A stretch of 64,000 nt of DNA. Origin: Nitrospirota bacterium (GTDB taxonomy: Bacteria > Nitrospirota > JACRHL01). The stretch is from assembly GCA_029858285.1 (NCBI GenBank), contig JAOUFN010000004.1, positions 1 to 64,000 on the forward strand. Direction: 5' to 3'. Made by a program: the position numbers and the translations under genes. The notes beneath the pieces were generated by a model. The model saw only the letters and a list, made by a program, of their open reading frames with translations. It ran no database searches and was not told where the DNA came from. This document shows, one piece after another, positions 18,413 to 26,737 of this stretch (its first letter is position 1; every line of letters starts with the position of its first letter).

Positions 18413-20275
18413 TCAGGAGTCGTGCTCCGGACAGGGGGGAATTTCGTGCCGTGCGGCGCGCGCCCGTTCCAGCACCGAGCGGAAGGCCTCCCCTCCGCCG
18501 GGCGTACACCACCCTAACCTCATCGGCCCGCTGCGCGGATTACTGGAGCCACACGCCAGCACCCGCCCGGCGTCGCGTTCGGCGGCGCTGCCGCCGGGCA
18601 CCAGCATCACCACCGCAGGGGGGGTGGTGGTCACCGCCCAGCACCAGCCGGGGCGTGCGTTTTCCCGCAGCGTCCGTGCGGCGGCCTGTGCCGTCTCCGC
18701 GTCGGGCATTTCCGCCACGCCGCAGCGCGGTTCGGCCTGTTCCCGTATCAGGCGCGCCAGCCCGTCGCGCAGCGGCAGCAGGGCCAGCGCATCGGGCGGC
18801 AACAGGGGCAGGCGCAGCACAAAGCAGATGCGCCGGGCGCGGGGGCGAGCCCACACCGCGCCGCCGTGGGCCGCGATCACCTTGCGGCAGACCGCCAGTT
18901 CCAGGCCGAAGCGGCCGCTTTCCCAACTCAACCCCTTGTCTCCGGCGGCAAACGGATTGAACAGGGCCGCCGCCTGCTCCGGCGACACCTCGGCGCCGCT
19001 GAAGCTGATGCTCATCTCCACCCACCCCGTGGCGGGTTTCGGCAGGTCCGGCTCGGCCACGGGGGGCGCGCCCCACTTTGACAACTGGCGGGCGGCCACG
19101 CGCACCTGCCCGTGTTCCGGGCTGTGGCGCACCGCGCTTTCCATCAGGGTGGTCAGCAGGGGGCCAAGGCGCCCGGCATCGCCGTGCACGGTGGGCAGAT
19201 CGGCAGGCAGGCGCAGGTGCAGACGCACCTGGCCCCGTTCGGCGTCGGCCTTGAGGGCTCCCGCCACCTGCCGGGCCGCCTGCCCCAGGTCCAGCGGCTC
19301 CGAGGCCAGTGTCGCCTGCCGGGTTTCCAGCTTGGTGTAGTCCAAAAGGTGGTCGGCCAGGGTGCCGAGCCGCACCGCGTTGCGTTCCGCCATGTCCAGA
19401 AAGCGCGTGGCGGGCGATTCGGCGCCGTGCTCCACGCGCAGCAGGTGCAGGGCGTTGCGGATGGCGGTAAGGGGGGTGCGCAGTTCGTGGGCCGCCAGGG
19501 CGATGAATTCCGATTTGGCGTCGTCCAGCCGCGCCAGTTCCCGGTTGGCCGTTTCCAGTGCGCGGGCGTGGCGGGCCAGGTCGTCGCGCTGGCGGGTGAT
19601 GGCGTCCTGATCGGTATGGCGGCCGGTGACGTCCTCCATCAGTTCCAGGGTGGAGCCGCTGGCGGAGCCGTGCAGGGGCAGGCGGGTGCACAGCCACACG
19701 CGGCCGGATTCCGGGTCCGACACCTGGCTCATATGCAACGGCCCCATGGCCTCGGGGGTGAGTGTGCGCAACAGTTCCCGGCGCACCTGGCGGTGGATCG
19801 GGTTGCGGAAGCGATAGTTGCCGTTGCGGTCGCGCACCGCCGCCCCCAGGGGCAGGGCCTCCAGCACCCGCACCGGCCACAGCATGGCGGTAAGCTGGGT
19901 GTGTTCCGGCAGCGCGTTCAGCGCCGGGCCAAGCTGTTCGGGGGTCATTTCCGCCAGGCAGATCACCGCGCCCGCCCCCACCTGGGCGCACAGTGCCGCC
20001 AGCGACGGGCGCTGGCCGGTGTACAGCGCCACCACCGGGCAGCCGGGGGCCTGTTCGAGCAGCGATTGCAGGTCTCCCAGTCCGGCCTGATCGGTGACCA
20101 CCACCAGCAGGGTGAGATCCGGCACCGCGGGCACCTGCCCCGGCGCCAGCATCACCACCCGCGCGGGGAGGTTTTCCAGTGCCTCGCGCCAGGGGGCCGG
20201 CAGGCGGGAGAGTCCGGCCACCAGATAGGTGCGGCGGGCAACGTCATCAAATTCGAGTGGTGAAGCAACACCCAT
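18413..20275 (-). CDS. PAS-containing histidine-kinase-like protein with degenerate ATPase domain
   Basis: A soluble 620-residue protein. Residues about 20-125 look like a receiver-fold pseudo-domain (hydrophobic strands, then PVVALYTG and GAGAVI, but no acidic pocket or Lys). A PAS-like section (about 135-225), a coiled coil and HisKA with AAHELRTPLTAIRN (His present) follow. The HATPase_c region is eroded: the N box reads LMESAVRHS (Ser for Asn), the G1 D-x-G-x-G is absent, and only an F box (LFNPF) and a poor G2 (GRFGLELAV) remain. A 140-residue C-terminal extension has no recognised domain. It may be a regulatory pseudokinase for the adjacent receiver. Confidence 0.85.
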   Translation of the reverse strand: MGVASPLEFDDVARRTYLVAGLSRLPAPWREALENLPARVVMLAPGQVPAVPDLTLLVVVTDQAGLGDLQSLLEQAPGCPVVALYTGQRPSLAALCAQVGAGAVICLAEMTPEQLGPALNALPEHTQLTAMLWPVRVLEALPLGAAVRDRNGNYRFRNPIHRQVRRELLRTLTPEAMGPLHMSQVSDPESGRVWLCTRLPLHGSASGSTLELMEDVTGRHTDQDAITRQRDDLARHARALETANRELARLDDAKSEFIALAAHELRTPLTAIRNALHLLRVEHGAESPATRFLDMAERNAVRLGTLADHLLDYTKLETRQATLASEPLDLGQAARQVAGALKADAERGQVRLHLRLPADLPTVHGDAGRLGPLLTTLMESAVRHSPEHGQVRVAARQLSKWGAPPVAEPDLPKPATGWVEMSISFSGAEVSPEQAAALFNPFAAGDKGLSWESGRFGLELAVCRKVIAAHGGAVWARPRARRICFVLRLPLLPPDALALLPLRDGLARLIREQAEPRCGVAEMPDAETAQAAARTLRENARPGWCWAVTTTPPAVVMLVPGGSAAERDAGRVLACGSSNPRSGPMRLGWCTPGGGEAFRSVLERARAARHEIPPCPEHDS

Positions 20276-20409
20276 ACCCCATTCATCGGTAAAATAGGCG
20301 ACGAAAAAAACATCCCGTCGCGGATTTTTCGACCGGCCGCACCCATCGGGGTGACCTGCGGGGCGCGGGGCCGGGACTTTATTTCTCTGGTTTGGGTGAC
20401 ATTCTGGTC

Positions 20410-21054
20410 ATGGGCAGCAGGGTTCGTTCAGGGGGGCATATTCCGGTTCCACCCCATTGCGCGGTGGAACCGGAGCTTTTGGCCCGCGAGGGCTGGGAGG
20501 GGATTTTTGGCCGCACCGCCCCCCTGGTGGTGGAGGTCGGTTTTGGCAACGGCCAGAGTTTGGCCGAAATGGCCCGGCGCCAGCCGGAGTGCAATTTCGT
20601 GGGGGTGGAGCGCTACGGCACCGGCATCGAAAAGCTGGGCAAACAGATTCTCCGGGAAAACGTCGCCAACCTGCGTCTCATCAAGGGCGATGGCGTCGAG
20701 ACGCTGGAAAGCTGCTTCGCGCCGGGGTCGATCACCGCTTTCCACAGCAATTTTCCGGACCCCTGGCCCAAATTGCGCCACCACAAGCGGCGTTTCGTGG
20801 ACCCGGCCCTGGCGGCCATCCTGTTCCCGCTTCTGGCCCCCGTCGCCGACGTGTTTCTGGCCACCGACCACGAATGCTACGCGCGCCAGATGCGCGACGT
20901 GTTCGAGGCCCATCCCGGCTACGTGAATCAGGCCGGGACGGGGCAGTTTCTGTATGCCATGCCGGGGCGCATCCGCACCAAGTACGAGGTCAAGTTCGCG
21001 GCCCGTGGCGCCACCATCCATTACCTGTGGTACCGCCGCGCGGAGCGGGCGTGA
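20410..21054 (+). CDS. trmB: tRNA (guanine-N7-)-methyltransferase
   Basis: Methylates G46 in the variable loop of tRNAs with SAM. The 214-residue protein has VVEVGFGNGQ (SAM motif I), FVGVERYGTG (motif II), SNFPDPWPKLRHHKRRF (TrmB catalytic signature) and the C-terminal TKYEVKFA. ATG 20410 is preferred, with GGTGA upstream; TTG 20392 is in frame and gives six more residues. It is divergent from the kinase-like gene and overlaps the next methyltransferase by 4 bp. Confidence 0.96.
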   Translation: MGSRVRSGGHIPVPPHCAVEPELLAREGWEGIFGRTAPLVVEVGFGNGQSLAEMARRQPECNFVGVERYGTGIEKLGKQILRENVANLRLIKGDGVETLESCFAPGSITAFHSNFPDPWPKLRHHKRRFVDPALAAILFPLLAPVADVFLATDHECYARQMRDVFEAHPGYVNQAGTGQFLYAMPGRIRTKYEVKFAARGATIHYLWYRRAERA

Positions 21055-22250
21055 GCACGCAGCATCCGCCCCCCCCCGGCAGCGACCGCCTGCGCCAGCG
21101 GATTCGCGCCGAAATCGCGGCGCACGGCCCCATCCCCTTCGCCCGCTTCATGGAGCGGGCGCTGTACGAGCCGGGGCTGGGCTACTACACCGGCCCCCGC
21201 ACCAAGATCGGCAAGGAGGGCGACTTTTACACCAGCCTCGACGTTCACCCGGTGTTCGGCCGCCTGATCGGCGCCCAGGTGGTGGAGATGTCCCGCGCCC
21301 TTCCGGAGGGGCCGTTTACCGTGGTGGAGATGGGCGCCGGCAAGGGGTTGCTGGCGTTCGACATCCTGCGCGCGGTGCGCGATACCGCCCCGGCGCTGTT
21401 TGCGCGCCTGCGTTACGCCATCGTCGACATTTCCCCCGACCTGATGGCCCGTCAGCAGCGGCTTCTGGCGGAATTTTCCGGGTGCATTACCTGGCATTCC
21501 GGGTTGGAGGAGCTGGCGCCGGTGCGCGGCGTGTTGCTGTCCAACGAACTGGTGGACTCCCTGCCCCATCATCAGGTGGTGATGACCGCCGGGGGGCTGC
21601 GCGAGGTGTTTGTGGCGGTGGCGGGGGAGCGCTTTGTGGAGCGGCTTGCGCCGCCCTCGTCCCCGGAGCTGGCGCAAACCTTCGAAAAGCGGAACCTGAC
21701 CCTTCCCGAAGGCTACCGCACCGAAATCAACCTGGCCGCCCGGCGCTGGATGCGGCTGGCGGCGGAACGGCTCGACGCCGGTTACGTCCTGACCATCGAT
21801 TACGGCTACCCGGCCACGACCCTGTACCGCTCCGACCGCCGCACCGGTAGTTTCCTGTGTTATCACCGCCATATGGTCAGTGAGGACCCCTATGCGCGGG
21901 TGGGGGAGCAGGACATGACCGCGCATGTGGATTTTTCCGCCCTGGCCGACGCCGGGATGGCGGCGGGACTGACGCTGGACGGGTTCACCGATCAGGCCCA
22001 TTTTCTGGTGGGATTGGGCATCTCCACGTGGATGCAGCAGGTGCTGGATCGGGACGGTGGCGACCCGGAAAATTCGGACGAATTCCGCAGCATGCGGAGG
22101 CTGATGGACCCCTTGGGAATGGGCAAGGCGTTTAAGGTGTTGGTACAGCGTCGGGGAGTGCCGCCACAACCCCTCTCCGGGCTGCAGTTCCGGGCGTTTG
22201 ACGTCAGCGACCTGACGCTTCCGGAAAGCCCTCCGGAAAGCCCTCCATAA
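21051..22250 (+). CDS. SAM-dependent methyltransferase, MidA/NDUFAF7 family
   Basis: A 399-residue class I methyltransferase of the COG1565 group. Its eukaryotic member NDUFAF7 methylates an arginine of the NDUFS2 (NuoD-like) subunit of complex I. Family motifs are ARFMERALYEPGLGYY, EGDFYTSLDVHPVFG, VVEMGAGKG, LSNELVDSLPHHQV and TIDYGY. The GTG start overlaps the trmB stop. A full nuo operon occurs 4.5 kb downstream, so NuoD is a reasonable candidate target, though this is inference from the eukaryotic role. The C terminus ends in a 12-bp duplicated Pro/Glu/Ser repeat. Confidence 0.88.
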   Translation: MSTQHPPPPGSDRLRQRIRAEIAAHGPIPFARFMERALYEPGLGYYTGPRTKIGKEGDFYTSLDVHPVFGRLIGAQVVEMSRALPEGPFTVVEMGAGKGLLAFDILRAVRDTAPALFARLRYAIVDISPDLMARQQRLLAEFSGCITWHSGLEELAPVRGVLLSNELVDSLPHHQVVMTAGGLREVFVAVAGERFVERLAPPSSPELAQTFEKRNLTLPEGYRTEINLAARRWMRLAAERLDAGYVLTIDYGYPATTLYRSDRRTGSFLCYHRHMVSEDPYARVGEQDMTAHVDFSALADAGMAAGLTLDGFTDQAHFLVGLGISTWMQQVLDRDGGDPENSDEFRSMRRLMDPLGMGKAFKVLVQRRGVPPQPLSGLQFRAFDVSDLTLPESPPESPP

Positions 22251-22340
22251 AGTCCTTCAAAGGCATGAAAACAATCCCGGAAACGCCAAGTTATGGCGGT
22301 GTTTCACGGGGGGTTCCACGGCCGGATAATCAACAATCTA

Positions 22341-22369
22341 TTGACACGCCGGGAACCATGGGTTAGAAA
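22341..22369 (+). promoter_or_regulatory. Strong sigma-70 promoter of the small basic protein gene
   Basis: An exact TTGACA (22341-22346) and TAGAAA (22364-22369) are separated by 17 bp. A leader of roughly 65 nt would precede ATG 22441, with CAGGAG as ribosome-binding site. The perfect -35 is one of the best in the window. Confidence 0.8.
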
Positions 22370-22440
22370 TTTACCCGGAACCCCTGCGCGTATGGGGTGC
22401 GCAGAATTTACATTCATCACCAATGTTCAGGAGCGAAAGC

Positions 22441-22770
22441 ATGCCGAAAAAGGCAGTCACTGTAGAGTTAAAGGACGTCGATCTGAGTCGGCGTTTCCGC
22501 AAATATTCCGGCAAGCGTCCGGACCGCAAGGACAAAACCCGTCAGCGCGCCAAGGTGGACGTGGTGCAGACCGGTCCCGAGGAATTTGGCGTCACCATCC
22601 GGCGCGGCACTGTGACCGTCAAGAAGGCCGTTGCCACCGGCAGCACCCTGAACGTAAAGTCCCTGCGTGCGGCGGTCCAGCGCGATATCCGCGCCGGCAA
22701 GTACGACAGCGCCTTGTTTGACGCCTACGAGCGCCTTAAGGAAAAGAAAAAGACCGCGAAAAAACGCTGA
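22441..22770 (+). CDS. Small basic protein of unknown function
   Basis: A 109-residue, strongly basic protein with many Lys and Arg at both ends (starting MPKKAV, ending EKKKTAKKR) and no Cys. It has no signal peptide or transmembrane helix. The middle part has alternating strands (KVDVVQTGPEEFGVTIRRGTVTVKKAV), then a helix (SLRAAVQRDIRAGKYDSALFDAYERL). Nothing matches a family I know. Size and charge suggest nucleic-acid or ribosome association, but that is only inference. It has its own strong promoter and a hairpin terminator, so it is a monocistronic and probably well-expressed gene. Confidence 0.8.
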   Translation: MPKKAVTVELKDVDLSRRFRKYSGKRPDRKDKTRQRAKVDVVQTGPEEFGVTIRRGTVTVKKAVATGSTLNVKSLRAAVQRDIRAGKYDSALFDAYERLKEKKKTAKKR

Positions 22771-22842
22771 TCGGCAGCGGCGCGCCCGTGCGGGCGGGGG
22801 GGGGCGGCAGGGACCTGGGGCGGAAACGGTGAAGCGAAATGG

Positions 22843-22876
22843 AGGGGGCGGGCCGCCACGGCTCGCCCCCTTTCTC
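22843..22876 (+). terminator. Hairpin terminator after the small basic protein gene
   Basis: AGGGGGCG (22843-22850) pairs with CGCCCCCT (22864-22871), and the 13-nt loop forms an inner GCCG/CGGC stem. It is followed by the short T-rich TTTCTC. The T tract is weak, but the stem is very stable. Confidence 0.65.
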
Positions 22877-22957
22877 ATTCATATGGATGCGCGGCGGGAT
22901 GCGCGGCGGCTGTCCGCGTGGAACCCGGCGGGGGCGGATCGGGGGGATTCGGAAATA

Positions 22958-22983
22958 CCCGGAGGAAATTCCCGGAGGAAATT
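22958..22983. repeat. 13-bp perfect tandem duplication
   Basis: CCCGGAGGAAATT at 22958-22970 is repeated at once at 22971-22983, just upstream of the lipoprotein promoter region. Confidence 0.88.
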
Positions 22984-23027
22984 CCGGGTAGTTGACGCAG
23001 GGGCTGGATTTTGCGCAATATCGTGCC

Positions 23028-23501
23028 ATGAAAACTGCGGGAATCTGGGCGCTGGCCGGAATATTGTTCCTCACCCTGAGCGTCGGCTGTGCCGGCGGCA
23101 AGGGCAAACAAAAGCCTGCGGAGCTGGCGGCGCGTCAGGTGGAAACGGTAAACACGGTGCTCGGCGACATGGCCGGGGCCCTCAAATCCGGCGATGTGGC
23201 CGCCCTCGCCGGCCAGTGGCGGGACGATCGCCGTGCCGGGGCCCGTGCCCGCATTGAGCTTGGTTTGTCCCGCGGACCGGTGCGGGACGTGCGCTTCACC
23301 CTGCTCGGGGTGCGCGCCGAGGCGGGGCGGTTGACGGCTCGGGTGACCTGGGACGGCACGCGGCAGGGTGAATCCGTGGCGGGCACCTTCCAGTTGGAGC
23401 TGGAAGCCGGACCCCCGCCGCGTGTGGTGGCCATCACCGGCAGCGACCCGGTCAGCGGCGGCGCCGGACAGGTGGATGTCCCCGACGGGGCATTGCAGTA
23501 G
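23028..23501 (+). CDS. Small lipoprotein of unknown function
   Basis: A 157-residue exported protein from ATG 23028. The signal peptide ends in LSVGC (lipobox Cys about residue 20), so it is likely lipidated. The mature part starts with Gly/Lys-rich residues and a helix, then strand-rich segments (VRDVRFTLLGVRAEAGRLTARVTW) resembling a nuclear-transport-factor-2-like or other small alpha-beta fold; I cannot assign it. TTGACG (22992) and CAATAT (23016) lie at 18-bp spacing and would place transcription initiation at or near the ATG, making a leaderless message possible. Confidence 0.75.
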   Translation: MKTAGIWALAGILFLTLSVGCAGGKGKQKPAELAARQVETVNTVLGDMAGALKSGDVAALAGQWRDDRRAGARARIELGLSRGPVRDVRFTLLGVRAEAGRLTARVTWDGTRQGESVAGTFQLELEAGPPPRVVAITGSDPVSGGAGQVDVPDGALQ

Positions 23502-23655
23502 CAGCCGCCGGAAAAGGTGCCGGGGCCGGTCGCTCCGTGGTGCGGCGGTGGCCTTGCGGGCCGGAGCGGTTTTGATTCAAGGAACAACACGGATCCGCCG
23601 CGTGCGGGCCGTGGCGGATGTGGTGGCCCCTTCGGGGTCGTGAAACGGGGTGTGG

Positions 23656-25209
23656 ATGCGCGTCGAATCGACCGATTTTCTGGTGATCGGTGGTGGGGTG
23701 GCGGGTCTTTCCGCCGCCATTACCGCCGCTGCGGGCGGCAGCGTGCTGGTGGCGGGCAAGGGGCAGGGCTGCTCCCCGCTGGCCCAGGGCGGCGTGGCCG
23801 TGGCCCTGACGGACGACGACACCGAATCCCTGCACCTGGCCGATACCCTCTCCGCCGGCAAGGGCGAATGCGACCCGGCGGCGGTGCGGGTGATGGTGGA
23901 CGAGGGGCCGCAGCGCATCGCCGAACTGGTCCGCTGGGGGGCCCGCTTCGACATCGGTTCCGACGGCCGTTTTGCCCTGTCGCGGGAAGCCGCCCACAGC
24001 CGCCGCCGCATCCTGCGGGCGGGGGGCGACGCCACCGGTCGCGAACTGGTGCGCACCCTGGGTGGCCACGTGGCCGCCCTGCCCGGCGTGCGGTGCCTGG
24101 ACGACCATTTTGTGACCGATTTGCTGTGCCTCCCCGATGGCCGCGTGGCCGGGGCCCTGCTGGTGCCCCGGATGGGTGGCGAGCCGTTCGCGGTCGCCGC
24201 CCGCGCGGTGATTCTGGCGGCGGGCGGAGCCGGGCAGATCTATGCCCGCACCACCAATCCGGCCACCGCCACCGGCGACGGCATCGCCATGGGCGCCCGC
24301 GCCGGGGCCGCGCTGCGGCACATGGAGTTCGTACAGTTTCACCCCACCATGCTGGCCAGCCCCTATCCGCCGTTCCTGCTGTCCGAAGCGGTGCGCGGGG
24401 AGGGGGCGGTGCTGGTCAACGCCGGGGGCGAGGCGTTCATGTCGCGCTACCACCCGCAGGCCGACCTGGCCCCGCGCGACGACGTGTCACGGGCCATCTG
24501 GACCGAGATGGCCGCCACCGGCGCGACACATGTTTTTCTGGACATGCGGGGTATTTCCCGCGCAGGATTGAAGACACACTTCCCCACCATCACCGCCACC
24601 TGTGCGAAACTGGGGATCGACGTGGCCACCGGGCTGGTGCCGGTGGCCCCCGCCGCCCATTTTTTGATGGGCGGCCTGGCCACCGACGCGTGGGGGCGCT
24701 CCACGCTGCCGGGGCTGCTTGCGGTGGGGGAAGTGGCCTGTTCCGGGGTGCACGGCGCCAACCGGCTGGCCAGCAATTCCCTGCTGGAGGCGCTGGTGTT
24801 TGGCACCCGTGCCGGCAAGGCTGCGGTGACGGACGTGGCGCCGGTGCCGAGCGTGGAACGCGTGCGGGAACTGGCCGGGGTATGCTGCGCGGGGCCGTCG
24901 CAGGCTGCGCCAGTTCCACCGGGGGCGGCGGGTCTGCATGCGCTGCGCGTGCAACTGGGTGAGCGGATGTGGAACAATGTCGGGCTGTTGCGCAATGCGC
25001 GCGGCCTGCTCGACACCTTGGCGTGGCTGGGCGCCCGCCGCGAGGAGCTGGCTCCGGCCCCGGCAGATCCGGGGGTTACCGAGTGCCGCAACCTGTTGGA
25101 TGTGGCCGATGCCGTCACCCGCGCCGCCTTGCTGCGGCGGGAGTCGGTGGGAGCCCACTTCCGCACGGATGGAGTTGAAACGGAGAGGGCGGCAGCGGCT
25201 GCCGGATAA
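23656..25209 (+). CDS. nadB: L-aspartate oxidase
   Basis: First enzyme of de novo NAD synthesis, oxidising aspartate to iminoaspartate with FAD. The 517-residue protein has the N-terminal dinucleotide motif [36 protein letters not shown] (active-site region), the FHPT motif in [18 protein letters not shown] and the C-terminal flavin contact [20 protein letters not shown] 23656 is preferred; GTG 23650 is two codons upstream. nadA and nadC are not in the window. A Fis-type gene follows 16 bp downstream, so they are probably co-transcribed. Confidence 0.96.
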   Translation: MRVESTDFLVIGGGVAGLSAAITAAAGGSVLVAGKGQGCSPLAQGGVAVALTDDDTESLHLADTLSAGKGECDPAAVRVMVDEGPQRIAELVRWGARFDIGSDGRFALSREAAHSRRRILRAGGDATGRELVRTLGGHVAALPGVRCLDDHFVTDLLCLPDGRVAGALLVPRMGGEPFAVAARAVILAAGGAGQIYARTTNPATATGDGIAMGARAGAALRHMEFVQFHPTMLASPYPPFLLSEAVRGEGAVLVNAGGEAFMSRYHPQADLAPRDDVSRAIWTEMAATGATHVFLDMRGISRAGLKTHFPTITATCAKLGIDVATGLVPVAPAAHFLMGGLATDAWGRSTLPGLLAVGEVACSGVHGANRLASNSLLEALVFGTRAGKAAVTDVAPVPSVERVRELAGVCCAGPSQAAPVPPGAAGLHALRVQLGERMWNNVGLLRNARGLLDTLAWLGARREELAPAPADPGVTECRNLLDVADAVTRAALLRRESVGAHFRTDGVETERAAAAAG

Positions 25210-25225
25210 AGGGAGGAGAGACACT

Positions 25226-25546
25226 GTGGGCCGGAAACGGGAGACGACCAAGGTCGATGTCCATGCCACGTCCCTTGAGGATCTGGTGGCGGGCAAGGTG
25301 CGGGGATTCGTGCAGGTGATGGCGGGCGCCGGACAGACCGGTCTCTACCACATGCTGCTGGCCGAGTTTGAGCGGCCGTTGATCGCCATTACGCTGGAAG
25401 AGACCCGCGGCAACCAGGTGGCCGCCGCCAAGTTGCTGGGCATCAACCGCAATACCCTGCGCAAGAAAATCAACGATTTGAGTATCCCGGTGGAGCGCCG
25501 CCGTGGCCGTCCGCCACGCGAGCGCGTGGCCCACGCCTTCGGCTGA
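25226..25546 (+). CDS. Fis-family DNA-binding protein
   Basis: A 106-residue protein from GTG 25226, preceded by GGGAGGAGAG. The C-terminal half is a Fis-type helix-turn-helix ([20 protein letters not shown]) and is followed by a basic tail ([12 protein letters not shown]) resembling an AT-hook (GRPP). The N-terminal half would form the dimer helices. Fis proteins bend DNA and act in nucleoid structure and promoter activation. The AT-hook-like tail is unusual for Fis and may extend minor-groove contact. It is tightly linked to nadB. Confidence 0.85.
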   Translation: MGRKRETTKVDVHATSLEDLVAGKVRGFVQVMAGAGQTGLYHMLLAEFERPLIAITLEETRGNQVAAAKLLGINRNTLRKKINDLSIPVERRRGRPPRERVAHAFG

Positions 25547-25884
25547 CGCCCCTTTTCGTCCCCGGCGCATGTCCGGGGCGACGGTGCTGCATCACGGTTC
25601 CGTGCGGGGCATGGCCCCGGGAATGTGTCCCGGTCGGGGTGTGTCCGGTCTTCAAGCCTGGCAGGCGGGCTTTGGGGTGTGGCCTGCGGGCCCCCGCGGC
25701 GGGAGAGTCTTGTGATCCGCGATCCGGACCGGTGTCGCCGGGCGTCGCCCGCGTGGCGGTGGAGTGAGTGTCCATCCGTTGACCAGCCCCGGGTTGTCCT
25801 TCGATAATCAGGGTTCGGCGCCCGGTGGGGCGGTGTGGCGCCGGGGTGTTTTTTTGTTCGCTCGATTGTGAGGAGTCTCCACGC
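25547..25884. other. Intergenic region with hairpins and a promoter
   Basis: 338 bp without a supported gene. Two small GC hairpins follow the Fis gene: CCCCGG-N7-CCGGGG near 25560-25577, and CCGGGA-N5-TCCCGG at 25617-25633. Neither has a T tract. The promoter of the next gene lies at 25779-25808. Confidence 0.6.
25779..25808 (+). promoter_or_regulatory. Promoter upstream of the ferredoxin:thioredoxin reductase gene
   Basis: TTGACC (25779-25784) and GATAAT (25803-25808), each 5/6 matches to consensus, are separated by 18 bp. Transcription would start about 70 bp before ATG 25885. Confidence 0.72.
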
Positions 25885-26238
25885 ATGTCACAGGCCGCAG
25901 CCAAGGAGCAGGGCAAGCCGAAAAAAGACCTCGACACCTGTGTGGCGGAAACCCGCCTGTTCGTGCAGAAGGTGGTGGATCGGTTCGATCTCAAGTTCAA
26001 CCCGGATGCCGAAGTCAACGAGACCGTCATCCAGGGCCTCGCCCGCAACCAGCACCTGCACAACAAGCGCTACTGCCCCTGTTTTTTGATCCAGCACAAC
26101 CGCGAACTGGACCGCGTCTGCCCCTGCAAGCCGGGGCTGGAGGAAGAGGTGCCGCGGGACGGCCACTGCCACTGCGGCATCTTTTGTGCGCCGGACTTTT
26201 CTCCGGGCGCGCCCTACGCCCCCGCCCCGGCGGAGTAG
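25885..26238 (+). CDS. Ferredoxin:thioredoxin reductase catalytic (beta) chain homologue
   Basis: A 117-residue [4Fe-4S] protein that in known members passes electrons from ferredoxin to a thioredoxin disulfide. The diagnostic cysteines are all present: Cys64-Pro-Cys66, Cys79-Pro-Cys81 and Cys95-His-Cys97, with a further Cys101. No variable (alpha) chain gene is nearby, as is usual in non-phototrophs. A good promoter precedes it, and TGAGGAG precedes the ATG. An ABM-fold protein gene follows 4 bp later, and the nuo operon then has its own promoter. The partner thioredoxin is not in the window. Confidence 0.93.
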   Translation: MSQAAAKEQGKPKKDLDTCVAETRLFVQKVVDRFDLKFNPDAEVNETVIQGLARNQHLHNKRYCPCFLIQHNRELDRVCPCKPGLEEEVPRDGHCHCGIFCAPDFSPGAPYAPAPAE

Positions 26239-26242
26239 GCCC

Positions 26243-26581
26243 GTGTTCGTCGCCATGAACCGCTTTACCGTGACCGCCGGTCGCGAGGCCGAGTTCGAAA
26301 CCGCCTGGCGCGAGCGCGACAGCCGCCTGGCGGAGGTGCCCGGCTTCCGCGATTTTCTGCTGCTCAAGGGGGATGGGGAATACATCTCCCACTCCACCTG
26401 GGACAGCGCCGAGGCCTTTGCCGCCTGGACCGAATCCGAAGCCTTTGCCATGGCCCACCGCCAGCGCCTGCCCGAAGGGGTGCTGGCCGGTCCGCCGCGT
26501 TTTTCCGGGTACGATGTGGTCCTCCGGCAGGAGGCGCCACGGGCCGACCGCGCGGCGGTTCAGGCGCAGGTCCTCCGGTAG
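26243..26581 (+). CDS. Antibiotic biosynthesis monooxygenase (ABM) domain protein, HmoA-like
   Basis: A 112-residue dimeric ferredoxin-like (ABM) fold protein starting MFVAMNRFTV, with AEFETAWRERDSRLAEVPGF, FLLLKGD and SHSTWDSAEAFAAWTES. This pattern matches the HmoA/HmoB haem-degrading type and related heat-shock-like proteins. The catalytic Asn and Trp of that type appear to be conserved, but haem degradation is inferred from the family only. The GTG start at 26243 is preferred over ATG 26255 because it gives the family N terminus. Four bp separate it from the upstream reductase gene, so they are co-transcribed. Confidence 0.82.
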   Translation: MFVAMNRFTVTAGREAEFETAWRERDSRLAEVPGFRDFLLLKGDGEYISHSTWDSAEAFAAWTESEAFAMAHRQRLPEGVLAGPPRFSGYDVVLRQEAPRADRAAVQAQVLR

Positions 26582-26627
26582 CCGCCGCAGAGGCGGAAAA
26601 CAGCGCTCCGAAAGCGCCGCGAGAGGT

Positions 26628-26656
26628 TTGACAGAGGCAGCGGGTTTGCGTATTAT
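26628..26656 (+). promoter_or_regulatory. Near-consensus sigma-70 promoter of the nuo operon
   Basis: An exact TTGACA (26628-26633) and TATTAT (26651-26656) at 17-bp spacing make this the strongest promoter seen in the window. It gives a leader of about 75 nt before nuoA. No clear operator overlaps it, which suits high constitutive expression of complex I. Confidence 0.88.
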
Positions 26657-26737
26657 CCCGGCCTTGCCGTAACGACAACATGTCCGGATACCTGATGCGA
26701 GCGACCCGACGGAGTGGTGTCGCGTGAGGGGGTTTTT

